This document shows positions 1 to 6,092 of a stretch of 6,092 nt of DNA, piece by piece. The translations under genes and the position numbers were made by a program. The stretch is from Verrucomicrobiales bacterium. GTDB lineage: Bacteria; Verrucomicrobiota; Verrucomicrobiia; Verrucomicrobiales; DEV007. The stretch covers positions 1 to 6,092 of the forward strand of contig JABDJT010000224.1 in assembly GCA_013003335.1 (NCBI GenBank), in the 5' to 3' direction. The notes under the pieces were generated by a model, which saw only the letters and a list, made by a program, of their open reading frames with translations, did no database searches and had not been told where the DNA came from. How positions within the stretch are numbered: position 1 is the first letter of the stretch; the number at the start of each line of letters is the position of its first letter.

Positions 1-311
1 ATCAACCTCCGACGCCGGATGCCCTGACGATCCTGTACGGGGACGACTCCGGGATCTCATACGGAACATCCATATCCGTGGTCGAATTGGCTGGCAAACG
101 GTACGAATTTCACAATCGGTGGACGGCGTCGTTTGCGATGGAGGAAGGAAAGTGGCTGCTGACTTCCTACCACGTTTCGGCCAACGTGTTCGATAACCCT
201 GTGCTCCGGGCTTCCAGCGGGCTCATCGGATGGGCCGCCCTGGTTGCAGGCGTATTCGGGCTGGGGTTGGGCTGGTGGATGGGGAAGCGCAGGAAGAAAG
301 CTGCGTCGTGA
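1..311 (+). CDS. C-terminal part of an NTF2/SnoaL-like protein with a C-terminal membrane anchor (5' partial)
   Basis: The reading frame that ends at the TGA at 309-311 is open to the left edge (first full codon at position 3), so the start lies outside the window. The visible part, about 102 residues, has two pieces. The first runs to about position 200 and includes a stretch reading RWTASFAMEEGKWLLTSYHVS. This pattern of an aromatic strand, 'G-K-W' and a final 'S-x-H-x-S' strand resembles the last strands of NTF2/SnoaL-like (ketosteroid-isomerase-fold) domains. The second is a hydrophobic helix at 222-284 (LIGWAALVAGVFGLGLGWWMG) followed by a basic KRRKK tail at 285-299. That arrangement suggests one membrane span, with the positive tail on the cytoplasmic side and the NTF2-like part outside. 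Function and substrate are unknown. The frame and the membrane helix are seen directly; the fold assignment is an inference from short motifs. The next gene is convergent, 62 bp away, and no convincing terminator hairpin lies between them. Confidence 0.72.
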   Translation, partial: QPPTPDALTILYGDDSGISYGTSISVVELAGKRYEFHNRWTASFAMEEGKWLLTSYHVSANVFDNPVLRASSGLIGWAALVAGVFGLGLGWWMGKRRKKAAS

Positions 312-373
312 ACATCGAAAATGCGAAGACTTACTGGAATTTCTCCTGGTTCGTCGAGAAGCCGCACTCCAAC

Positions 374-1213
374 TCATCCGCACGCCGGATCCACCAGCCC
401 GAAATGCAATTGCGGATCGGACGGGATCAATTTTTCGCCCGTCCACATTCGGGTGAGAATCCGGACTTTTTCAAAGCCGAATTCTTTCGCCAACTCCACG
501 ACAGTTTCATTGGCATCCGGCACGTCCCAGAAGGTGGTCCGGCGCAGGCGGGTATCCAAAAACCGTCGCGTCATCTCGACTCCGGATTCTTCTGATATTG
601 CGGAGACCGGGCCCAGATAATCGGCGCGGCTGCCGGCGCGCAGCATCCCGAAGGCACGATTCCGATTGACGATAACATCGCGCGCATCGGCAGCGACCGC
701 AGCCAGCCAGTCGGAGCGGTCGTCGCCGAAATGGAGGCGATCAAATTCAGGCGTCACGAATTTTTCACCACCGCCGATCGCCTCGATCGACTCCTCAACG
801 CTGCTTTTCTCCATCACCCAGCGCGCAAGCGTGAAACCCGGCTCCGCCTGAAACCCGAGCCGCTCGTAGACCGGTTCTCCCTCGGGAGTGGCGTCGAGCT
901 TGATGCAGGTGGCACCGATTTCGCGGAGAAACTGGATGGCGTGTTCCATCAGCGCAGTGGCGATACCGCGACGACGGAAATCGGGGTGAACGAGCATCAT
1001 ACCGATCCAGGCGAGGCCACCGGGATAGCGGGTCGTCGTGATCGTGGCAGCGGGATTGCCGTCCCATTCGGCGAGAAAACACCCTTCCGATTCGTAGCTC
1101 AGGAATCGTCGCCAATCGGTCAGCGTCTGGTTCCAGCCGGCGATTTCGCGAACCGAATCAGCGAAGGCGAGATCGGCTTCCCGGAGCGGACGAATGCGGA
1201 GTTGGCGTGACAT
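374..1213 (-). CDS. GNAT-family N-acetyltransferase with a second C-terminal acetyltransferase-like domain
   Basis: This 279-residue cytoplasmic protein probably transfers an acetyl group from acetyl-CoA to an amine; the acceptor is unknown. The N-terminal GNAT domain spans about residues 5-135. Motif A is clear: strand MLVHPDF (73-79) leads into the CoA pyrophosphate loop R80-R-R-G83-I-A85, which fits R/Q-x-x-G-x-A. Motif B ends in YERLGF (116-121). From about residue 155 a second domain contains DARDVIVNRNRAFGMLRAG and RADYLGPVSAISEES, then ends in RMWTGE and FGLVDPACG. This matches my memory of the C-terminal domain of YitH-like acetyltransferases (Pfam Acetyltransf_18), where it packs on the GNAT fold. 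Length is normal for that two-domain group. The ATG at 1211-1213 is the only plausible start: an in-frame stop (TGA, read from 1234 to 1232) lies 18 nt upstream. No Shine-Dalgarno sequence is visible. The gene diverges from the enolase-family gene and is convergent with the membrane-anchored protein gene. Confidence 0.93.
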   Translation of the reverse strand: MSRQLRIRPLREADLAFADSVREIAGWNQTLTDWRRFLSYESEGCFLAEWDGNPAATITTTRYPGGLAWIGMMLVHPDFRRRGIATALMEHAIQFLREIGATCIKLDATPEGEPVYERLGFQAEPGFTLARWVMEKSSVEESIEAIGGGEKFVTPEFDRLHFGDDRSDWLAAVAADARDVIVNRNRAFGMLRAGSRADYLGPVSAISEESGVEMTRRFLDTRLRRTTFWDVPDANETVVELAKEFGFEKVRILTRMWTGEKLIPSDPQLHFGLVDPACG

Positions 1214-1240
1214 TTCGGGGCGAATGCGATTTCATGCAGC
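1214..1240. promoter_or_regulatory. 27-bp divergent intergenic region between two start codons
   Basis: The ATG codons of the acetyltransferase (minus strand) and the enolase-family enzyme (plus strand) are only 27 bp apart. In-frame stops at 1232-1234 (minus reading) and 1208-1210 (plus reading) prevent either gene from starting much further upstream. The gap is too short for two separate promoters with leaders, so at least one promoter must lie inside the opposite coding sequence. No purine-rich ribosome binding site precedes either ATG. For the plus gene, TTGGCG (1202-1207) and TGCGAT (1225-1230) with a 17-bp spacer are weak sigma-70-like matches that would give an almost leaderless message; this is only a suggestion. 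Confidence 0.35.
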
Positions 1241-2728
1241 ATGGCCTACCACCTCGAATCGATCGACATTTATCTGCGGCCGCTGCCTCCCGGCCGGATG
1301 CGATTCGTCCTCGGAAAATCCGGCCGAAACGCGAAACCGGAGCCGAAAAAGAATCAGGCCCCGAAGGGAAAAGTGGATGCCGGCGAGAAAAACCGCCGAC
1401 CGGGCGCCTTCCTGGTCACCCGCGTCCGTGTTTCCGACGACGCGGGGAACACGGCCACCGGCGTTTCAGGCGACCGCCCCAGCTACGGCTGGCTCGATAA
1501 ACGCCCCGATTTCACGGGGCCGGAAAAGCTGGCCCGGCTGTTCGACCTGATCAAAAAGTCGCGGGAAGTTTATCTCGTAAAACCGGATTTCGATTCACCA
1601 TTCGCCGCCTGGCACCGCAGCTACGAGGCGCTGCAAGGTCCGGGAAAGGCCGCGAATCACGAAGCTGTAACAATCTCGTTTGCGGCGTCGCTGTTCGAGC
1701 GGGCGATCGTCGATGCCGTCTGCAAGTTACAGAACGTTTCAGTCCACCAGGCTGTGAAACGCGATCTGCTGGGACTCGATTTGGAAGCGGTTTCGCCAGA
1801 GTTGAAGAACCTGGATTTGCCGAAACTCGTCCTGCCGCGCCCGCGGGTTCGCTTTCATGTCCGCCACACCGTCGGCGGCGCCGATCCACTCACGGCCGAG
1901 GATTGGCCCCCGGAAAACCGGATCAATGACGGCGAACCGGAGACGCTTGAAGAATACGTGAGCCGCGACGGCGTTCGGTTTTTCAAAGTGAAAATCTCGG
2001 GCGACCCGGCGGGAGATCTCGACCGGCTGCGCCGGATTTGGCAGGTCGTCCAGAAGGCCAATGAACCGGTCATCACGCTCGACGGCAACGAAAGCTACGA
2101 CGACATCGAATCGTTCTCCAAGCTCGTCGAATCGATTGAGTCCGCTGATGAAGGCCTGTTTCAACACCTGCTTTTCATCGAGCAACCGATGCCCCGCCGA
2201 TTGACCCATGATCCTGCGACGGCCCCGGTGATTCAAAAAATCGCCGCCAAAAAACCGCTCGTGATCGATGAAGCGGACGGATTTCTTGGCGCATTTCCGC
2301 AGGCTTTCGAGATCGGCTACAGCGGCGTTTCCCACAAGAACTGCAAAGGCTTTTTCAAATCGTTGATCAACCTCGCGTGGTGTCATCATTTCGAAGCGAC
2401 CACGGATCGGGAGGCGTTTATGAGCGGCGAGGATTTGTCGAACATGCCGATCATCCCGATCCAGCAGGATTTCGCCGCACTCGGCATCCTGGGAATCGAA
2501 CACACCGAACGAAACGGTCACCACTACACCTACGGACTGCCATTTTTGACGAAGAACGAAAAGTCGCAACTTCGCGAACATCACCCTGATCTCTACACCG
2601 GGCGGGATGGCGAAATGTTTCTTGATATCCAGGACGGCGCGGTGATGTGCCCGTCGATCCAGATCCCCGGTTTCGGTGTCGCCTTCGAGCCGGACTGGGA
2701 TGCCCTCGTACCATTGGAAGAGTGGTAA
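1241..2728 (+). CDS. Enolase-superfamily enzyme, mandelate racemase/muconate lactonizing type, substrate unknown
   Basis: This 495-residue cytoplasmic enzyme probably abstracts a proton alpha to a carboxylate with Mg2+ help, giving epimerisation, racemisation, dehydration or cycloisomerisation. Residues 1 to about 200 form the capping domain, and a (beta/alpha)-barrel follows. Active-site elements appear in the expected order: K249-V-K251 on strand 2, metal ligands D281 (LDGN), E314 (IEQP) and D343 or E344 (VIDEAD), then a lysine in SHKNCKG (K366 or K369). Later conserved-looking pieces are SGEDLSN (about 395-401) and IEHTERNGHHY (419-429). Lysines on both sides resemble the muconate lactonizing/dipeptide epimerase subgroup rather than mandelate racemase, which uses a His-Asp pair. 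At 495 residues it is longer than the usual 350-420. Part of the excess is a lysine-rich insert at about residues 26-54. The start is fixed: the ATG at 1241 is the only ATG in frame after the TGA at 1208-1210, and the following residues form the first capping strand. No Shine-Dalgarno is visible. The neighbours do not reveal the substrate. Confidence 0.92.
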   Translation: MAYHLESIDIYLRPLPPGRMRFVLGKSGRNAKPEPKKNQAPKGKVDAGEKNRRPGAFLVTRVRVSDDAGNTATGVSGDRPSYGWLDKRPDFTGPEKLARLFDLIKKSREVYLVKPDFDSPFAAWHRSYEALQGPGKAANHEAVTISFAASLFERAIVDAVCKLQNVSVHQAVKRDLLGLDLEAVSPELKNLDLPKLVLPRPRVRFHVRHTVGGADPLTAEDWPPENRINDGEPETLEEYVSRDGVRFFKVKISGDPAGDLDRLRRIWQVVQKANEPVITLDGNESYDDIESFSKLVESIESADEGLFQHLLFIEQPMPRRLTHDPATAPVIQKIAAKKPLVIDEADGFLGAFPQAFEIGYSGVSHKNCKGFFKSLINLAWCHHFEATTDREAFMSGEDLSNMPIIPIQQDFAALGILGIEHTERNGHHYTYGLPFLTKNEKSQLREHHPDLYTGRDGEMFLDIQDGAVMCPSIQIPGFGVAFEPDWDALVPLEEW

Positions 2729-2737
2729 AACGAATGA

Positions 2738-2777
2738 ACAGGGTTTGTTTGCCAAACGAACCCTGTGGGATCGTTTT
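2738..2777. terminator. Bidirectional intrinsic terminator between convergent genes
   Basis: Arm 2738-2751 (ACAGGGTTTGTTTG) pairs with arm 2753-2766 (CAAACGAACCCTGT) over 14 positions with one G-U wobble. The tip would open to a realistic small loop. The T-rich run at 2774-2778 follows seven bases after the stem. Outside the stem, AAAACGA (2727-2733) is the exact reverse complement of TCGTTTT (2771-2777), separated from the core stem by a 4/4 internal loop. The structure therefore has an A-tract on one side and a T-tract on the other and can act on both strands. It lies just after the enolase-family stop (2726-2728) and ends 10 bp before the stop of the heme-protein gene (2788-2790), where it can serve both genes. 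Confidence 0.85.
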
Positions 2778-2787
2778 TCTCTAAATC

Positions 2788-5700
2788 TCACTTCACGATC
2801 TCAACGCCGGTCACGTCACTCGGAATTTCCACCCGAACCGAATCCCAGCCCCACCCCAACAAACCGGCAACGGTCACGGTGTGGCGACCCGGTTTTTCAA
2901 TATTCAACTCGACCGTGGCTTCGCTTCCTTCTTCCGGTAGCGTGATTTCCGATTCGCCAAGGAAAAGGCTGGTGTCTTTCAATTTCGCTTCGATTTTCAG
3001 CGGGATTTTTCCGGCCTGCGCGACCTCGATTTCAAAACGCGCAGCACCATGGCGGTTGCGGCCGCGGCCGATTTGCGGCGGCAGTTCGTCGGTCGGCAGA
3101 CTGCCATCGACCCGGGCATAAATCGGAGTCCAGACATACGTTTTTTCATTCTCAGCGAAAATCTTGTCGCCGTAATGTCCGATCGCATCGCGGACACGCT
3201 CGTGAGGCTGCAGCGCTTTCCAATGGCGGACATAGCGATTCGGTTTCGTGGAAAATTCGCCTTCTTTCCCGAGCTCGGACATGAAGCGAACGAGGTCGAT
3301 AAACTCATCCTCGCGCAAGGACGCGGTCAGCCCCGGCGGCATCAGCGAGACGGGGCTGATCTCCTGCTTGGCGACGTCTTTTTTCGGGAGCCGGTTTTCT
3401 TTTCCGGTCGCGTCGCGGACGACGATCTCGTCGTTGTTTTCACTCGCGATCGCTCCGGCGAAAGAATCGCCGTTCTTCATCGTCACGAGCACAGTGTGGT
3501 AGCCCTCCTTGATTTTCACCGAAGGCTGCAGCATCGAATCGATCAGGTAATCAACCGGTGCGCTGGAGCCGATCGAAACCAAATCCGGCCCAATCACTCC
3601 ACCCGCCCCGCCGATCGCGTGGCAGGTGATACACATCAGCTGGGCGCGTCGGTAAATCTTCTCGCCCCGATGCGGATCGCCTTTTTCGGCGACGAGCTTC
3701 ATCATCGCTTCCATCTCTTCGGGCGTCAGCGCCATTTTCATCGGCTTGAGATCGCCCGCTTTCTGAATCGCGTTGATCAATCCCTGCGGCTTTGTCGCGG
3801 CCGAGCTGGCTTTTTGCAAACCTGCGAGCGCAATGGGTTGAGGCAGTTTGTTTTCCGGCTTCGCGAGTTCGGCAGCGAGCGCAGGCGGCCCCGCTTTGTT
3901 TGCCAAAAACGCATCAAAAATTCCGTGCGTATCATTGCCGTCCGGCGCGGCTTTCAAAACGGGGATCGCGAGCTGCGCGCCGACTTTGGGATTCATCCGC
4001 GTCATGCCGATGACCGCAAGCGAGCGCATCTGGAAGCTGGCATTTTCATTTGTAGCGATTTTCCGGAGGAAGGCCGGAGTTTTTCCCGTGCCCAGACCGC
4101 GCAGGCCATTCAGCGCCGCTTCCGCACGACCCGGATTTTTTTCTGCCGCAAGAAAAGCCGCCTCCAAATCGGGTCGTGCCTCTTCGACTTTCCACGGCCC
4201 CGCAAGATTCGCCGCTGCGGAGAACAGGCCGTTGTTCTCCGATTTGAAAAATTGCGCGAGCCGCGACTTGTCGCCCTCCGGGACGGCTTTTTTTAACCGC
4301 GCGGCATCGGCCAGCGCATTCAAAATCGTGACCTGCTGCTCTGGCGTCCGGCCATCGGCGAGCGCGTATTCGAACAGCGGATCGAGCGAAACACCCGTCC
4401 GTGATGCCCAATCGGCGACCTCCGCGATTTCCTGATCGGTGGAGAACTCGCCGTTTTCCAGGCCCGAAAAAATATGGTTTCCGCCGCCACCGTAGTTCAA
4501 TGCGCGAAGCGCAAACAGCAGGTCTTTCGCATTGCGAAACGGATTCTCGCCTTTCGCGACCTGCGGCTGCCAATTGGAAGCATGCTCGCGGCAAATATTC
4601 CAAATCGCGAAATCGAGGTAGACATCCGGATCGGAAATTCCGTCGAGCGCACGGAGCGCGATTTGAACGGTGTTGGGTTCGTCTTTCAGCTGCGCCAAAA
4701 CGCTGACAGCCCAAAGTCGGACGCGGGGGTGATTCGCAAGCACGGCATTTTCCACGATCTCCTTCGATTCAAGGGTGGTCCCGGTGTTGTAATAGATTGC
4801 GCGGAGCGCAGCGGCGCGGGTTTCGGGTGCCTTGCCTTCCGCTGACAATTCGATGGCGAGGTCTTTGTGGAACCGGTTCACCGCCTGGGACGCCCACAAT
4901 CTCCGCAGGTCGATTTTTTCCTCCAATACGGTCGGCCCGTCGTAGATCATTTTGCCGAGCGCCTCCTGAACTTTACCGGCATCGCGGTTTCTCAACTCCG
5001 CAGTGGCCTGTTCACGAACGAATCCAAAATGTGAATTCACCGCCAGGCTGGTCAGTTCCATATCACTGGCACCTTCGACCTCCGGCATTTCCTCCAACTC
5101 CCGCCCCTCAAAACTCACCCGCCAGATCCGCCCGTGCTTGTGATCGCGGCGCGGATCGCGAAAATCGACCTCGCCGTGTTGAATGATCGGGTTGTACCAA
5201 TCGGCGATGTAAATCGCGCCGTCGGGGCCCATTTTCACATCGATCGGCCGAAACGCGCGGTGCGTCGAACTCACCAGATCCTCGACCTGCGTTGAGTTAT
5301 AGGCGCTCGTTCCGTTTTCGCTGAGCTTGAATCGATTGATGCGATGCCCGCGAAAATCCGGCGCGATCATGGTGCCGACGTATCCTTCCGGCACGTGTTT
5401 TCCACTCAGAATTTCCAGCCCGCAATGTTTCGGCTGGCCCGGATTCAGCCCCGGCAGCGTTCGTGGCGCACCGGGAGTTGCCGCCCACGTTCCTCGCGGG
5501 AATACCCAGTTGATCCCGTTTCCGCCTGCGCCGTCGGTCATAAAACTCTGGCCCCACTCATCAAAAACATGGCCCCACGGATTCACGAGGCCGCGCATAA
5601 AAACCTCGGCGCGCCCCGTCTCCGGCCGGAAATGCCACATCCCGCCGGCCATCAGGCGGCGCACGCCGTAGGGCGTTTCGATGTGGGTGTGAATGTAAAT

Positions 5701-6092
5701 CGACTGGTTCAACCACATCATTCCCTCCGGCCCCCAGCGCAACGTGTGGACGAGATGGTGCGTGTCTTCCGTGCCGAAACCGGCCAGCACGACTTTGCGG
5801 TGATCCGCTTTTCCGTCGCCGTCCGTGTCTTTCAGAAAAATGATTTCCGTCGAGTTCGCGACATAAACCCCGCCATCACCCGGCAGCACACCGGACGGAA
5901 TGTAGAGGTTATCCGCGAAAACCGTCGATTTGTCCGCCTGCCCGTCGCCGTCCGTGTCTTCGATCACGAACAGCTTGTCTTTCTCTTCCGCCCCCGGCTC
6001 GATTTGCGTATACATCGACGATCCGACGACCCACAACCGTCCCTTCGCATCCCAATTCATGTGGAGTGGTTTTTCGATCAGCGGCTCGGAAG
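2788..6092 (-). CDS. PVC-type membrane-bound-dehydrogenase-like beta-propeller / HEAT / cytochrome c (CxxCH) protein (5' partial)
   Basis: The frame is open from the stop (TGA, 2788-2790) to the right edge. The ATG at 6058-6060 is internal, because in-frame codons upstream (reading ...LIEKPLHMNWDAKGRLWVV) continue a propeller strand, so the start and any signal peptide lie outside. Numbering from that Met gives 1090 residues. Residues 1 to about 315 form a beta-propeller like the Pirellula/Verrucomicrobium putative dehydrogenase domain (TIGR02604-type), with two DTDGDG loops (35-40, 78-83), GPDGAIYIADWYNP and HKHGRIWRV. Residues of about 330-780 are alpha-helical and HEAT-like. Residues of about 795-935 are a c-type cytochrome domain (TIGR02603-type): C810-I-T-C813-H814 binds heme covalently, and M907 in SLMPPG is the likely distal ligand. 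A further 150-residue, mostly beta region ends the protein. It is probably exported and takes part in periplasmic electron transfer or sugar/alcohol oxidation; the substrate is unknown. It appears intact within the window. Confidence 0.93.
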   Translation of the reverse strand, partial: SEPLIEKPLHMNWDAKGRLWVVGSSMYTQIEPGAEEKDKLFVIEDTDGDGQADKSTVFADNLYIPSGVLPGDGGVYVANSTEIIFLKDTDGDGKADHRKVVLAGFGTEDTHHLVHTLRWGPEGMMWLNQSIYIHTHIETPYGVRRLMAGGMWHFRPETGRAEVFMRGLVNPWGHVFDEWGQSFMTDGAGGNGINWVFPRGTWAATPGAPRTLPGLNPGQPKHCGLEILSGKHVPEGYVGTMIAPDFRGHRINRFKLSENGTSAYNSTQVEDLVSSTHRAFRPIDVKMGPDGAIYIADWYNPIIQHGEVDFRDPRRDHKHGRIWRVSFEGRELEEMPEVEGASDMELTSLAVNSHFGFVREQATAELRNRDAGKVQEALGKMIYDGPTVLEEKIDLRRLWASQAVNRFHKDLAIELSAEGKAPETRAAALRAIYYNTGTTLESKEIVENAVLANHPRVRLWAVSVLAQLKDEPNTVQIALRALDGISDPDVYLDFAIWNICREHASNWQPQVAKGENPFRNAKDLLFALRALNYGGGGNHIFSGLENGEFSTDQEIAEVADWASRTGVSLDPLFEYALADGRTPEQQVTILNALADAARLKKAVPEGDKSRLAQFFKSENNGLFSAAANLAGPWKVEEARPDLEAAFLAAEKNPGRAEAALNGLRGLGTGKTPAFLRKIATNENASFQMRSLAVIGMTRMNPKVGAQLAIPVLKAAPDGNDTHGIFDAFLANKAGPPALAAELAKPENKLPQPIALAGLQKASSAATKPQGLINAIQKAGDLKPMKMALTPEEMEAMMKLVAEKGDPHRGEKIYRRAQLMCITCHAIGGAGGVIGPDLVSIGSSAPVDYLIDSMLQPSVKIKEGYHTVLVTMKNGDSFAGAIASENNDEIVVRDATGKENRLPKKDVAKQEISPVSLMPPGLTASLREDEFIDLVRFMSELGKEGEFSTKPNRYVRHWKALQPHERVRDAIGHYGDKIFAENEKTYVWTPIYARVDGSLPTDELPPQIGRGRNRHGAARFEIEVAQAGKIPLKIEAKLKDTSLFLGESEITLPEEGSEATVELNIEKPGRHTVTVAGLLGWGWDSVRVEIPSDVTGVEIVK
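5813..5960 (-). repeat. In-frame 19-bp direct repeat encoding two DTDGDG calcium-type loops
   Basis: The 19-mer CCGTCGCCGTCCGTGTCTT occurs at 5813-5831 and again at 5942-5960, exactly 129 bp (43 codons) apart. On the minus strand both copies encode the core of DTDGDGxAD in the propeller (residues 35-43 and 78-86 counted from the Met at 6060). DxDxDG loops usually bind Ca2+, as in EF-hand, dockerin and thrombospondin type-3 loops. The 43-residue spacing fits one propeller blade, so this is a structural protein repeat, not a mobile or recombination element. Ca2+ binding is inferred from the motif. Confidence 0.8.

Noticed and set aside
341..360. Possible terminator TTCTC...GAGAA between the two convergent genes at 311 and 374
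   Set aside because: The stem is only 5 bp with a 10-nt loop and no T-run on either strand, too weak to call.
731..1210. Plus-strand open frame of 159 codons opposite the acetyltransferase
   Set aside because: It mirrors the GNAT coding sequence, including motif A, and has no features of its own.
1739..2791. Minus-strand open frame of 350 codons opposite the enolase-family gene
   Set aside because: It is antisense to conserved active-site motifs, and its translation is rich in Arg, Phe and Val without a recognisable motif. It also runs through the terminator.
3049..4296. Plus-strand open frame of 415 codons opposite the heme-protein gene
   Set aside because: It lies fully antisense to a clearly real coding region, and its Arg/His/Phe-rich translation shows no domain. 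Long antisense frames are expected from GC-biased codon use.
6058..6060. ATG at the right end as the true start of the heme-protein gene
   Set aside because: The frame stays open to the window edge, and the upstream residues (SEPLIEKPLH) continue a propeller strand. No signal peptide follows this Met, although an exported c-type cytochrome needs one.
2788..6092. A novel defence, mobile or CRISPR-like system in the long right-hand region
   Set aside because: The whole region is one continuous coding frame with recognisable propeller, HEAT-like and heme domains. No repeat-spacer pattern, transposase, nuclease or integrase motif was seen on either strand.

Overview
The window looks like an ordinary chromosomal segment of a bacterium from the PVC superphylum (Planctomycetota or Verrucomicrobiota). 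The main reason is the long minus-strand gene on the right. It combines a membrane-bound-dehydrogenase-type beta-propeller, a HEAT-like helical middle and a CxxCH heme domain, an architecture that is greatly expanded in that group. Supporting hints are the moderately GC-rich codon use and the absence of Shine-Dalgarno sequences at both visible gene starts. The sequence alone does not decide between the two phyla.

Layout. (1) Positions 1-311, plus strand: the 3' end of a gene whose product ends in an NTF2/SnoaL-like segment followed by one C-terminal membrane helix and a basic tail. (2) Positions 374-1213, minus strand: a two-domain GNAT-family N-acetyltransferase, convergent with (1). (3) Positions 1241-2728, plus strand: an enolase-superfamily enzyme of the mandelate racemase/muconate lactonizing type, divergent from (2) across only 27 bp. 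It carries an unusual lysine-rich insert in the N-terminal capping domain. (4) Positions 2738-2777: a well-formed, nearly palindromic terminator between convergent genes. (5) Positions 2788-6092, minus strand: the heme/propeller/HEAT protein, whose 5' end lies beyond the right edge.

The genes alternate in orientation (plus, minus, plus, minus), so no operon is visible and each gene is probably transcribed separately. The enolase-family enzyme and the heme-bearing dehydrogenase-like protein could both belong to carbohydrate or organic-acid catabolism, as such families often do in PVC bacteria, but nothing here links them directly. No RNA gene, CRISPR array, insertion sequence, phage gene or defence system was found. 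I see no convincing evidence of a previously undescribed system. The most interesting items are the unassigned enolase-superfamily enzyme with its insert, the compact leader-poor divergent start region, and the extra C-terminal domain on the heme protein.
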